A stretch of 64,000 nt of DNA from Lanius collurio (lineage: Eukaryota > Chordata > Aves > Passeriformes > Laniidae). Location of the stretch: assembly GCA_020086605.1 (NCBI GenBank), contig JACBWW010000050.1, positions 3,988,865-4,052,864 of the forward strand, written 5' to 3'. A program made the position numbers and the translations under genes. Positions within the stretch are counted from its first letter, which is position 1. Every line of letters begins with the position of its first letter. Below the pieces are notes generated by a model. That model worked only from the letters and a program-made list of their open reading frames with translations. It ran no database searches and was not told the DNA's origin. Shown here one piece after another: positions 24,566-36,762 of this stretch.

Positions 24566-27500
24566 GAAGGACTATATCTGTTCAAGCCTATTTATTTACA
24601 GTCACTGATTCGTTTCTCCAAGACCTTTCTCAATAGGAATTTGGCTTGATGATGCTTAATAAATTATGTGGAACACATGAAGGGGGAAAAAGAAAGTAAC
24701 AGAACTCCTTTTTTTCGTTTTTCTTTTTTGTTGAAGTCTTCTCGTTAAGCAATTGGTTGGAGTTTTTTTTCTCTCCTCTGTATTTATTCAGATTAGGAAC
24801 AAAGGTTTCTACTACAGGTTCTGACTGTTGTTGAGACCTTCTGGGAAGGTGTTCTGTGTGATATGAACATATTGGATTAAAAGCCCACAGTATATGAAAG
24901 GCAGAGCATCCTTCTTTCCTCTGTTCTGGTACTCTTTGATACCAAATGGTTCTCCCATAACTCCTAAGTATTGCCAGTGGCTCTGTTGTTGGGATGCTTT
25001 GCTTTTAGTAGTGTGTAAAGTAAACAAAGGAAAAGTATTATTTGTGAGAAGGCATCACTTGGTAAATACTTTGTGTCAGCTGTGGGACAGTCATGGAGCC
25101 TTTTGGGGTGGGCCAAACCTCTGTCTGAGCCTGCCAAAACTGGTTTTGCAAAGAGTCTCACAATTCAGGAACTGAGAGAAAAACAATGGGTCTCTAGATT
25201 AAAAGTCAAACTCTCTCGAGGGAGGAAATTGTAGCTGAGAAGGTGTTTGGGGAAATAAGTTTGATGAAGTCACCCATAAAATCACTTGCAACAGCCAGCT
25301 CCTGCTTGGGCCACTTCATGGAAAACAGAGCTTTTTAGTGGGATGGACAAACGCCTCCATGGGGTTTTTCACCCCTTGCCATCACAAACATTCAATGTCT
25401 GATCCCTGGAGTAGGTGACAGCTTGTGTTTAACAGAACCAGTTTGCCCCATAAGAGGTGCAGCTGTGTGGGATATACAGTCAGAGGACAACTCATTGCTC
25501 TCCACTGGTTTTACTTTTCCTTGAAGAAGTGCTGCCTATGCCATAATTAGCTGGAGCTCCTGGGCAGAGGCTCCTGCCCTGTGCAGGACTGTGGGCTGAG
25601 AACTGCTAAAACAGTGGTAAAACTTGTGAGAGCTGAGGGTTGAGATCTGAGGTCTGAGGGAGGTGACTTGAAGAGAAAAGGGGTGACAGCAATACACATC
25701 TGTCGTGTTCTTCAACCACAGTCAGGATGGTCAGGAGGGATCAAATCTTGTGTTCTTCCATAAACCTCATGAGTTTTATTCTGGGGGGGTCAATGAATTG
25801 TCCACTGACTGTTTTGGTGCTTGGGTGGGCAGAGAGTGTCTTTCCATGCCTATAGTTCCATTTACTGTTCAAGGAAAAACCCACGAAAATGAATATATTC
25901 CTGTCCACGAGAAGCAGAACTTGGTAATCCTCGTGCAGCTGAGATGTGTGGTAAAATTGTTCAGGCATTTAAACCAGCCACAGGATGGTGTGAGACGTGG
26001 GGTTTCTCCAAAGTATGCAAGCAGCTTTACATGGAAAAGCTTGATCAAAAGTCCCCCAGGAAACGTCTGCTTGGACGGAAATTCTTGTCACAATGACTGA
26101 AACCCAAGAGACCTTTTCTGGGTTGTGAAATCCACAGTGGGAGAGGCATGCTTTGGACTTGAACCAGGAGAACCCAGGGGTGCACCTTCTGTCTCTCTCC
26201 TGTGCGAGGAGCCAAGTCCTCTACTTGCACAGCCTCCCTCAATTCAAACTCTGAAATGCTCGGAGCTTATCAACTTCTTAGAAAAGTTTGTCTTTCCTTC
26301 TGATGCTTGTCTGACCTCTTGTGTTTTGCTTCATCTCTGTGCCAGAATTGCAGGGGGGTTCCCTTCTTCAGGAAATGCTTAACTCCCAAAAGAGGACCAG
26401 TTGTTTTCATGGCAGCTTGAAGAGGGAAGTGGGATTTAAAAAGAAAAAGAATAAACAAGATCTGGATAAATATTTTCCAGTTGGTCTCACAGTCTAGGAA
26501 GCATGTTCAGACACTGTTTCATCGGTTCTTGGCTGTGGAAAACCCTCCTGGATGGACTCACTCATCCTCTCAGGCGATGAAAGGATGCTGAGCCTTGGGA
26601 GAGCCGCGTCCTCCGGCTGTGCCCGGAGCCCTGGCGGGCTGCAGAGGCTCCCTGGCATGCCTGGCAGGCTGTCTGCGTGCCATGCAGCGTGGCTTGGGGG
26701 AGGCAGGGCACACCTGGGGCACACAACCAGCAGGAATTGCAGAGCTCTGTCCTGGGGTGCTGCGTGGCTGTGCCCAGCAGCAGCCTGGGCCAGCTTTGGG
26801 TGGGAATGAAGTGCTTTTGGTGCCTCTCTGGTGATTTCCAACCACTCCTGGAGCCGGGTGTTTGGAACCAGCATTCCCACTGGCATGTGTAAAGCTGGAA
26901 GGTAAAAGGTCTTATACTCACTTTTATTGTTATTTACTACTTAAGAAATATAAGAACATATTAATTTCTAGTAAATTTGTCAGCTTGAGGAAGAAGTGTC
27001 ATTCTGATAAACCTGTTCATTGAGAACATGCCATGATATGGGTAGAAGGGAGATAAGGAAGGAGCTGTGCAGGCTGTTGGATCCCAGGGTTGTGGGTGAG
27101 CAGCTGCACCTGTTCTTATTATTTCTGAGTATTACCAGTGACCCTTTCACACTCTTGGGAATGGGTTTGTGAGAGGGTTCTCAGATAACATTTATTTCAC
27201 TGTTGCTTATCTGGATCTCAGGGTGATGTGCATTTAATTGTAGACTGACGACAAAATAATCCTTCAGCAGAATGCCTTACCTATATCTTCCCTGCATATC
27301 TCTGTTTTGGTTTGAGGCGATGAGGGTAAACACTGATTTCTTTTATTTATTGTGTTAGTTTTCACAATTGGTCCCTTGTTAATATTTTTATAAAGACAAT
27401 TCTTCAGAATTCTTTCCTTCTCTTTTGTCACCCAGATAAAGATATGTTTCTCCAGTCTTTTAATTTTGATTTCAAGCTTTCATTCATTTTATAGAGGATT

Positions 27501-30311
27501 TTTTGTGCCTTGAGTGAGAGAGAATATTTTATATCCTTGCTTTTCCAGAGGTGTTTGGGGGTTTTTATTATTCACTAAAGGTATCTGAACTCTGTGCTCT
27601 TTTTAATATCTTCACACTCTGGGTTTATTAAATTTTATTCCTTATATATTTCCATATAAACTTATCTAGATATTTGTATTTTCCCATTTATGACTCAAAA
27701 CCGAGGCAGTTCCCTGTTCAATTTCTTTCAGCAATTCCCAAAATACAAAGCTCTTTCTTCCTGCGTAGGAATTTAGTATTTATTACTCATTGGAGCAGCT
27801 TTTCTGTATTCATGTTTTTAAAACCACTTGCTCATTTTAGAAGCCCTTCTACTGACTCATGTTCCTCCACTCCCAAATCTCTCTTGCTCTTAAGTAGTTT
27901 ATTTTTGGTGGGGATTTTATTAGGGAAGTTTTACACAATTGGGCTTATTCATGTGTTCCTTTAAGTGCTGTACAAATGCCTTGTGCTGTGAAACCTGATG
28001 TTGTTGTTGAAAGGTGTAGCCTTAATGTTCAAACTACTTCACCTTTAATTATCAGAGCAGATTCAAGATAGCTGCTTGTACAAAATCCCTCGTTGCATTG
28101 AACTGTGGTTTTGTGTAGTTATAAATTTGGACATAACACATTGCTGTCCAGGGTCTCTCTCTTTTGAAACTGTTGTGTGCTCTCGTGGTAGTAAATGTTG
28201 TTAACGTGGTATATTTGTGATTGCAGGGGTGTGGGGATGCACAGGGAGCACTGCTGGCATTTGACACCTTTAAGTATCACTTAAACATCCCTCCCCACTG
28301 CTGCCTTCATTGTTTAAAGTGGGCAGTAGGCTAGCACTGTGCAGCTGAATATTTCTGAACCCAACAGATAATTAGCAGTAATATCCGAAGCCAATAAAAT
28401 TGTGCTTATCTGATTTTAATTCCACTTAATGGATGGTGCCTCTGTGCAAGTAGTTGTGGTCACTTCAGTGTTGACTGGTGATTTCCATGCATTTAGTCCC
28501 CAGAACACTTAGAACCCAAAAGTTCACATTTGATGGGATGAATGAGGATGTTTCTATTTGTGAGAGCTGTTTCCTGGCTCCTGAAATCATGGTGAAATCA
28601 GGTGACTGGCAGGGTGTCAGTTCCAGGTTGCTGTTGGTTGGTTTTGTGCTGGGTATCCGTGGGGCCGTCGGGATGTTGTGCTTCCTGCTGCTCCTGCAGA
28701 GGAGTCTGACAGCTGGTGCATGCAGGAATATTATCTGTGATTACCTTGACCAAGAGAAATTACTGCATGGGAATGATCTGAGGAGAGGATAATCCTGTCC
28801 TGGAGATGTCTTGTCTCCTGTGTTTTCTTTGCAGGGAGAGAGGGGTTTGAAGAGATGCAGCTTTCTTAGAGGCAGCCAAATAGTGGAAGTGTGGAGATTA
28901 GGAGAAAGGGCTCCCAGAGAAGTAAAGCTCTGGGGTTTTGGTGGGAGAAGCTTTTCCTTTGATAGCAGGCCAGACAGGGTTGGAAAGAGCTGGCTGGAGG
29001 AGGAAGAGCAGTCTTTGCTTTCCAGAGGAGAAGCTGTGTCTGGAGCGGGCAGATCTGGAGTCTCTGACAAAGCTCTGTGTTCCAGCAGTGGAGCCTCCGG
29101 AAAGAGGAACTTCAGCTGTGGGAGCCAGCAGGGAGGGATGTCCTGGAGGGCAGCAGGAGATGCTCGTGGCCCAGGGCTGCCTGCAGGATGTCAGCACCTG
29201 CCCCACAGCCCAGGAGGGGCCCACACTGGTCCTTGCAAATCCCCTTGAGGGGTCAGCAAGCCCACGCTTGGGCCGTATGGAAGAAACTGTGGCAGACTCT
29301 AATCAAAATTCTGTGTTCTTCCTAAAGACAGACCTAAATCACAGCTGCCAGAGGGTACAGAAAGGGGAAGTGTACCCAGTGGTTCAGTTCCTGCTAAGCT
29401 TGTTTGACACTGCAAGTGGGAGCCTTAACTCTTCCTGACACACAAACATTTGGGGCTGGCAGTGAAGAGGGTAAGCTCTGCCGTGGTAGAATTTTCTTCA
29501 GGCAGAGCTCCCTGGTTTGGATTTCCACAAGTGCTGCCCGTAATGGAACTTGGCATGAGATGAGAATTGCCTGTGTGCTTACAAAACGAGCGCTTCCTAG
29601 GCACATTGACCCTTTTTTCCTTAAAATAACAAACCCAGAGGAAAGTATTTGGGGTTTAGGCCTTTGGGTTTTTTCCAAATAGCGAATGGTGCACATTTGC
29701 AGTGCTAACAGTTTGCAATTTAACACTCAAAGCAATGGCATTTTAGAAGTAAACATGTGCAAGATTATCTCTGTGCACTTATTTATCCCATTACTTTGCT
29801 ATAGAGTTACTTGATTGCTTGCTTTAGCTAATTAACTTGTATTATCATTGAGCCTTATGCTTTCTGTGGTGATACATTCTCTGTGGTAGTTACTCAAGAG
29901 ACTCTTTAGACTCTTCTGAAATAAATACTTCATAATCCTGTAAAACATCACTTGTTTAAAGGAAGCTGTTTATGTAAACAATAGGCTAATGCATGAAACT
30001 CTTGACATGTTAGCATCGAAACCAACTGTCCCCCGAGTGGTTTTGTTCTTACTCTGAGGAAAGCTGAAGCTCGACATCTGGTCTTCTGTGGGCGAGAGAG
30101 CTTTTTACAAGTTACAGGATCGCTTGTTCAAATGAAGTTAAAAAATATTTCCTACAGAGAAGGTGACAAAAAAAAATTACTGAAATAGCTTCTTAAGGAA
30201 GCTCATGTTTTTAGAGAGCAGGCATTCTCTTTGTCCCTTATGGGGAATAAGCTGGTCATTTTAATCTGCACTTGGAATCAAAAATCCTTCTCAAAACATG
30301 GGCATTTAGTA

Positions 30312-30620
30312 AGGACATGTAGTGATAGGATCAGGGGCTATGGTTTTAAACTGAAAGAGGGCAGGTGTAGTTTCCATATTCAGAAGAAATTCTTCCCTGT
30401 GAAGGTGGGGAAGCCCTGGCACAGGGTGGAGGTGAATCCCAGGGTGGCCAGAGAAGCTGTGGCTGCCCCTGGATCCCTGGCAGCGTCCAAGGCCAGATCA
30501 GATGGGGCTTGGAGCACCCTGGGATAGTGGAAGGTGTCCTTGCCCATGACAGAGGGTGGAACAAAATGGTCTTTAAAGTCCCTTCCAACCCAAACAGCTC
30601 TGGGATTCTACGGTTCTGTG
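30312..30620 (+). mobile_element. CR1 LINE 3' fragment, sense
   Basis: Sense CR1 tail of about 310 bp: 'gtgataggatcaggggctatgg', 'gaagaaattcttccctgtgaagg', 'cagagaagctgtggctgcccc', 'agtggaaggtgtccttgccca', 'aaagtcccttccaacccaaa' and a terminal 'gggattctacggttctgtg'. It has the same general form as the copy at 1-390. It lies in RASAL2 intron 1 in the same orientation as the gene. Confidence 0.9.
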
Positions 30621-32246
30621 AAAAACCACTCACCTGAAAATTGCTGCAGAGAGGAGCCAGATGAGGGATGTGTGAGAACAGGAGTGAGCAAACCTGCTTC
30701 TGCAGTCAAATGCATTTATTTGTCAGCTGTCACCACACATTGCTATCGATGCTGTCTGTAGGTTTGAGACTTAGGGGATCAGAATTACGTGGGGTTTTGA
30801 GGTTTGAATTCTAGTTCTTGATATTTGTTGATTGTGCAAAGATCTCTGATTCTTTTTGCCCTTCCTTGCCACTGACAAATCCCTCTTTCTAAAAAGTCAG
30901 GTGCAAGAAAGTACCGTGTCAAGTCCAATGGCAGGTTGTAAGCAGACCTGCTTATTCATTGTATGTCTGACTTCAGCTGATTTTGCGTGTTTTATAGGTA
31001 TTGGAGAGCTTTCCTGCATCCCATACTCTGACTACTCCCAAGTAAAGTCTTCTGAGATGATCAGATATTTCTGTGATGATGGTATGGTCAGAGTTTTAGC
31101 TGCATCTCACTCATCCTAAGATGAGTTGCTGTCTATTTTCTCCTACTTTATGTCTATGAATTTACAACTCATTTTCATAGAAAAAAATAGTCGCCCTTTT
31201 GATGTAGATACCCTTAAAAGCAATTTCCCTCTAACAGTCATTTAGTGACACAGGTGCTTTGGCCAGGCAGGTTTGGCAGGTTTTGACAAAGCACTACAAA
31301 AATCTGCTCAACTTTAAACTTTTGCAGTGTCTCCATCTACCTTGTCCTTCCTGTTAGCTCTGGCTGCACTTGTACACAAGAAGAGGCTTTGTTGGCAGCA
31401 CAGATCCAGGGAGTGCCCCTGAGAGAACTGCCTGTGAGGGGAAGAAGGTGAGCACACAGATCCAAACAGCTCCCAGTTGCCTTCAGTTACCTCTGCTCAC
31501 TCAAGAATATTTTTAACATCACTGCTGGGGTATTTTGGCTGTGTCCTGTATAAATAGTCTCTCTCAGTAACCAGTTCCTCTGCCAGCTCTATGAAGCAGT
31601 GAATTCTTGCATGCCTGGTGTACCATGGTGCTGCTTTTGCAGGCTGGGCTGGCTGAGTGCGTGGTGCTCAGCCAGGGGAGGATTTGGGTGTTGGAAGGTG
31701 GTTGAACCCTGACAGTGTTCCCCAGCCAAACCATCTTTAGTTATTCTTATTGGAGCCCTCAGGGTGGGCCCAGGCTGGAATTACCCTCACCAGCATCACC
31801 TGGCCTTCCACCTTCAGCTGCAGCAGATCAGCCCCAGGAGGGTTTTTAAGCCCCACCTGAAGGTTCAGGGGGAAGGTGGGCCAGGCTCATCTCTGCTCCC
31901 TGTGCTTTGCTGTGTGGTTGTTTGGATTTCCTGGGCTGACCTGGCTGCTGATCTCTGGCTGGGTTTTGTTGCTGCCATCATCTGCCTGCCTGGATTGGGA
32001 GCCCCACCTGGGAGAGCCCTCAGGAATTCATCAAGGACTGAAAGGTAAACTCTGCTGATTTGGAAAAGAATTGGGAAAGAAGAAGCTGAAAAACTAAGTA
32101 CCAAGACAGCAAGGAATAGAGAAAAAGAGGACTGTGCTGCCCTGGATTAAAATCAATCTTATTTTCTGAAAAGTGTCTGCAGAGCTCTTGGACAAAGTAG
32201 AGGGACCATTTAAGCAATGTGTGATTTCATGCACAGCAGTAGCAAA

Positions 32247-32470
32247 ATAAGTATGTGTGCTGTATTATGGATAAGTTGTAAAATGTATAAGTAGTGTACT
32301 ATGTATAAGTTGTATAAGGTAAGTGAAATGAATAAGTAGTGTATTAGGTAAAAGTTGTAAAAAGTATAAGTTGGTAAAATATATAAGTAATGTATTAGGT
32401 AGAAGTGCTGTGTTAGGTAAAAGTAGGTAAAATGTATAAGTATTTAAGTAGTGTACTAGGTAAAAGTTGA
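32247..32470. repeat. Degenerate tandem array built on ATAAGT / TAGGTAAAAGT
   Basis: About six irregular copies of a unit near 35 bp, recognisable by the recurring 'gtataagtagtgtactagg' and 'taggtaaaagttgtaaaa' segments. Copies have diverged and vary in length. The array contains only A, G and T on the + strand except in a few places, so it is strongly strand-asymmetric. It is not similar to a family I know. Confidence 0.85.
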
Positions 32471-35400
32471 GATGTGTGAGTGAAGGGTATTTGAAACAGT
32501 TCTAAGGCTTCTGCATGGTCACGTTGATTTGTTGTACAGAAGGCCTGAGTTCCCACTGCGCTCTGGTTGGCTGCAGGGCTCCTGTCAGCCCTCCTGCAGC
32601 TGATACAAGGAGTGTGGTTCAAGCCACTGCTGTCCTGTTTGACAGCCTGCTCCTTTACTGAGGTAGTGCTTAAACCATAATGAAACTTATTCTTACAGAA
32701 ATTAGGACAAAGTTTTGAAAAGGAGCAGGGAAGGAAGGGATTCAGGCTGTTGGGGCAGAGACAAATCATTGCCTCGATGTTGGTTTTCATTATTTCCAGC
32801 TGTGACTTCCACCCCCACTTGCATATGCAAGGGACATTTGATAATTTGGCTCTTCTTTATGGCATCCCAGTGTTAGGCCTGACCTGTGTCAGTAAAAGCC
32901 TTTCAGTCCAGAAGATTTGGTTGGCAGCACAGGGCATGTAGGAGAGTGTCCTGTGTTGGGTACCCCTGGCAGGGTGGCAGGTGAGGCCCCTGTGCCTTTA
33001 GGCATCCAGAGGGTTGTCCATCTTTTATATCTTTTACTGTTAATCTCAAGGAAATGTGTTCCCTGCTTCAGCTGTGCTAACAAGGTGTTTTCAGCTGGTG
33101 TATCCACAGCAGCAGGGAGCCACAAAACCTGCCCCAGGAGCTCGTTGTTGTAATGACAGTTCCTTAGCTCCTGCTTGGATATACTCCTAAAGGGGAAGAC
33201 TTCTTTTCAGGAAATACGTTTTCCCTTCTTTGTTGGGGGGTTTCTTCTGAGCTTTCTGTGAATGCTTCATGCCTATAAACAGAAGGGGAGGCCCTCTAAG
33301 TATAATTGTAAAATGCCATTGGGTTTTTTTCTGGGGGGAACTGTCTGTGTAGAGCAGGAGTTTTGAGTTACTTTGACAAAAGACATGAATGGCTCAAATG
33401 TACTAATTGAAAAATCTGTGTTTGCACAGGAACCAAAACAATTTATTGGGTGCATATGTGGCATCTTGTAGAGCCAGCAGCCACCAAGTGCAGCAGCCTG
33501 CTGTGTATTGCAGCATGTGTGCCCAGGCTGCTGACACCTTCCTACTGTTACTGTGGAAACTATAATTTCCAACATGGCCCTAAAACAGGGGGGTTTTATC
33601 TGCAAAAGGCGACGAGGTCTGCAGATGAGAAGGAAATACTCCTGTGCAGTATGGAGGCAGCTGGGGCACTGACTGTACTGGGTTTGCATGGTTGTGCTTC
33701 ATGGGGAGTTGCATGTTCAAATGGATGTTGATGTGTTTATTGTCATTTTAATGGTAAAATTCCAGTTGGTGTGTTGTATATGCACTTAGACATAGGGACC
33801 TGAGGAGACCTGTCCTGAGAAAGGGAAGTTAGGGAGCACAAGGGAAAGAAAAACATCCTTAGAGAGTCAGACATTTCTGAATTGTCAGGTACACAGATGG
33901 AAAAAAGTGACAGTGTAAATGCTCATCAGGCTCCCTCCCTGCCCCCAACAGGCCCAGCCTGAATTAAAAACACATACAGCAGTCTGCACTCTGAATAACT
34001 TCTGCATGGCTATATAATTTCAAAGAGAAATGCTTTCAGGGTGATGATAGGTTTTGTCTACATCTATAATGTCTCATTTGTCTTTGGATACCCAACAGCC
34101 TTCGCTTTGTTTATTCAGAGCTAAGCAAACATGAAGCTGAGTGTACTTTTCAATGATCAATGTAAATCAACTTGAAAAATGGAAATCATTATGAAACATA
34201 CACACACATATATATTTAGCGAGGTTTGCTAGATTGATTGCTCCTAAACCTAGAGCTTGGCTCCTCTTACGTGCAGGGAATTCACAAAGAGACAGCCATA
34301 GCCCAGGGACAGTGAAGTGTGGTCACTGATGGATAAAATAAAATTCGAGTCTGTTTGCATTTTAATGGATTTTAATCACATGAGAGTTTGGGGGGGGGAA
34401 AATAGATTTTTTTTTTTTTTCTTCATCATTGTGTGTGATTGCTTCAGGGCTGACAAAAGTGGTCTCAGGTACTGAGATACCATTTTCAGTCCTTGTGCTC
34501 CTGTTAAAAAAGGCTTTTGCAAAGGCAAGGGATGTGCACAATTATCATTAGTCACTGAGAGCAGGACAAATAATGCTGGTCTGTAGATGTGGCAAGGAAA
34601 GCAGAGCTTAAAGTTTTTGGCAAACTAAGTAGTGGGGAGGAAATGAGCAAGATGCCATGGATGGTTTTTATCACCAGAGATTTACAAAAATAAGCTTGAC
34701 ATCCGTCAGGGGTTGGGGGGTAGGGTACCATCTAGCTCAAACCATGTGGAAGCAGCACCATCTGTCTCTGGCAAGCTAAAATTCTTGAAAAAAGGGAGTT
34801 GTTCCTCAGTCTTTCACTCCTTGGTGCTGCCTCTCATCTGTGTGTCATTCCTGCTGTCTGTGACATGAGCTTCATGCGTAGTTTAAACGTTCTTGCTTTG
34901 TGCTGCTGGCAGGGCCCGGCTCTGCCCAGCTCACCACTCCTTCCTGCTGTCCCTGCTGCTGCTGCTGCCTCATTCCTGCTGTGTCAGCTGCTTGTTTCCT
35001 CTGCAGCCCTGTTCCTTGTGCCATAATATTGGGTGAGATTTATCCCTCAGCTGTCAGAAAGAATTTTTTGTTCAGGAGCACCTTTAAGACAGCTAAGCCA
35101 GGTGTTTTGTGTTAATACTATCACTAAAAAGAAAAAAAAAAAAGAGAAGGGGGAGCAGAGTGTGTGTAAAATGCCAAGGTGTTTTATGAAGGGCAGAAAA
35201 TAGAGAAGCTCAAGCTTTTTGCCCCGTATTTTCTTTTGTTATGTCACTAAGTGGGATGTTTGTGTCTGTTTATACTCTGATTTCTTGTGTGTTTTGAAAT
35301 CTCATTGTACTCAGTGGTGGAAAATTGGCTGCTTAAGTAGAGGCATGTTAAGGACAGCTCTCTACAGTAGCTGGAAGGAAATGCTTCTCAAATGTATTGT

Positions 35401-36610
35401 CCAAGTTGGTTCTAGTTAATAGTCTCTTGGGTATGTGAACTTTCCTTGGCTCCTCCACCCATCTTCTGGCAGCAAACAGAATTCTTGGCATTTCAATTTA
35501 AAAATAAAATAATTAATAAAAACCTGTGCTGCCCTTCTAAGTTGTTTCCCAATAGGAGTCAAATGGACTTCAGTAATAACTTGTAAACTCACTGGTGTGG
35601 ATTGATTATTCCTGCTGGGGGGGGATCCCCACTAAACAGCAACATAAAGTGAATCTCTTCAAAATATTCTAATTACTGCATTTCTGTAAAAACTCTCCTC
35701 TCCCTTTCCCCCTGCTCTGGTTGGATTTACTGTTATGAGATGCAATTGCTCAGCAGGACTGCTAATTAGATGTTACCAGGCCTGTTTCTGCAAGGTTGTG
35801 ACCTATAAATTTCTGGTTAGCATTGCTGGAGGACAGACATTTTCTCTCCACTGGTTATTACTTATCCTTGCTGAGTTCATGTGTTCTCCCTCCAGGATTT
35901 TGGAGAGGACCACCTGTGGCTCTACCCTTTGGATAGAAAGGGGTTTGGATTTGCTGTGGGAGCTTTGTGATGTCAGTTTGCAAAGCATACAGCAGGGAAG
36001 ATGTCTGGGAACAAGTGCATGTTTGTGCTTAGGCATGAGATGTAAATATAAACTGAAATATAGATTTACAGTACAAAAATCTGGCTCAAAAATACAAATC
36101 AGCTAAAAAGCAGTGTAGTGAAGAACGAGAGGTTTGGTCTTCATGAGCTTTATATTTTACAACTCTTGGGGAACAGAGCAGGAGTAAGGAGGAAGAAATT
36201 AAGTAGGTTGAGGGCTCAAGGGTAGAGAGTGTTTGGGGTGAGGATGTGGCCTTTGTCACAGCCTGAGCTACTGGAAAGAGGAGGAAGCATTAAGTAGAGG
36301 GAAAGCCCAGCTGAAGAGTACCTGAAATGCTGCACCCTGCCTCCAGATCCTTTTAATTAGCCAGCCCATCCTCAAAGGATACATGAAAGATGCTGCTTGG
36401 GGTTTGCCAAAAGCAGAGAGAACCTGCTCCACCTGTTCAGGGGGTACCTCAGGAGCCTTGAGCTCAGTGTGGCAGAGGTGTTCAAACCAAGCTGGCCACA
36501 AGAAACGTCCTTCCCCTGGCACAGGGTTAGCTCAGCACTCGCAGTTCTCAGCCTGGCACTGTTACTTCTTCCCGTGCTGCCTCTTTCTCTCACGGCTGGT
36601 TTCCCACAAC

Positions 36611-36762
36611 ACGGAATCCTGAAGTGGCTGGGGTTGGATGGGATCTTAAAGATATCCAGTTCCAACCCTCTGCCATGGGCAAGGACATCTTCCTCTCAAC
36701 TAGATTGCTCCCAGCCCTGTCCAACCTGGTGTTTGAAACTCCCACACAGCTTCTCTGGGCAA
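36611..36762 (-). mobile_element. CR1 LINE 3' fragment, antisense
   Basis: A short antisense CR1 tip of about 150 bp: 'ggggttggatgggatcttaaag', 'ccagttccaaccctctgccatgg', 'ctgtccaacctggtgtttgaa' and 'cagcttctctgggcaa'. It is decayed. Confidence 0.85.

Noticed and set aside
28811..29438. Overlapping + strand frames of 145 and 166 codons in intron 1.
   Set aside because: Two different frames are open at once over the same GC-rich DNA, with no domain, repeat or splice structure that I recognise. This is typical of chance frames.
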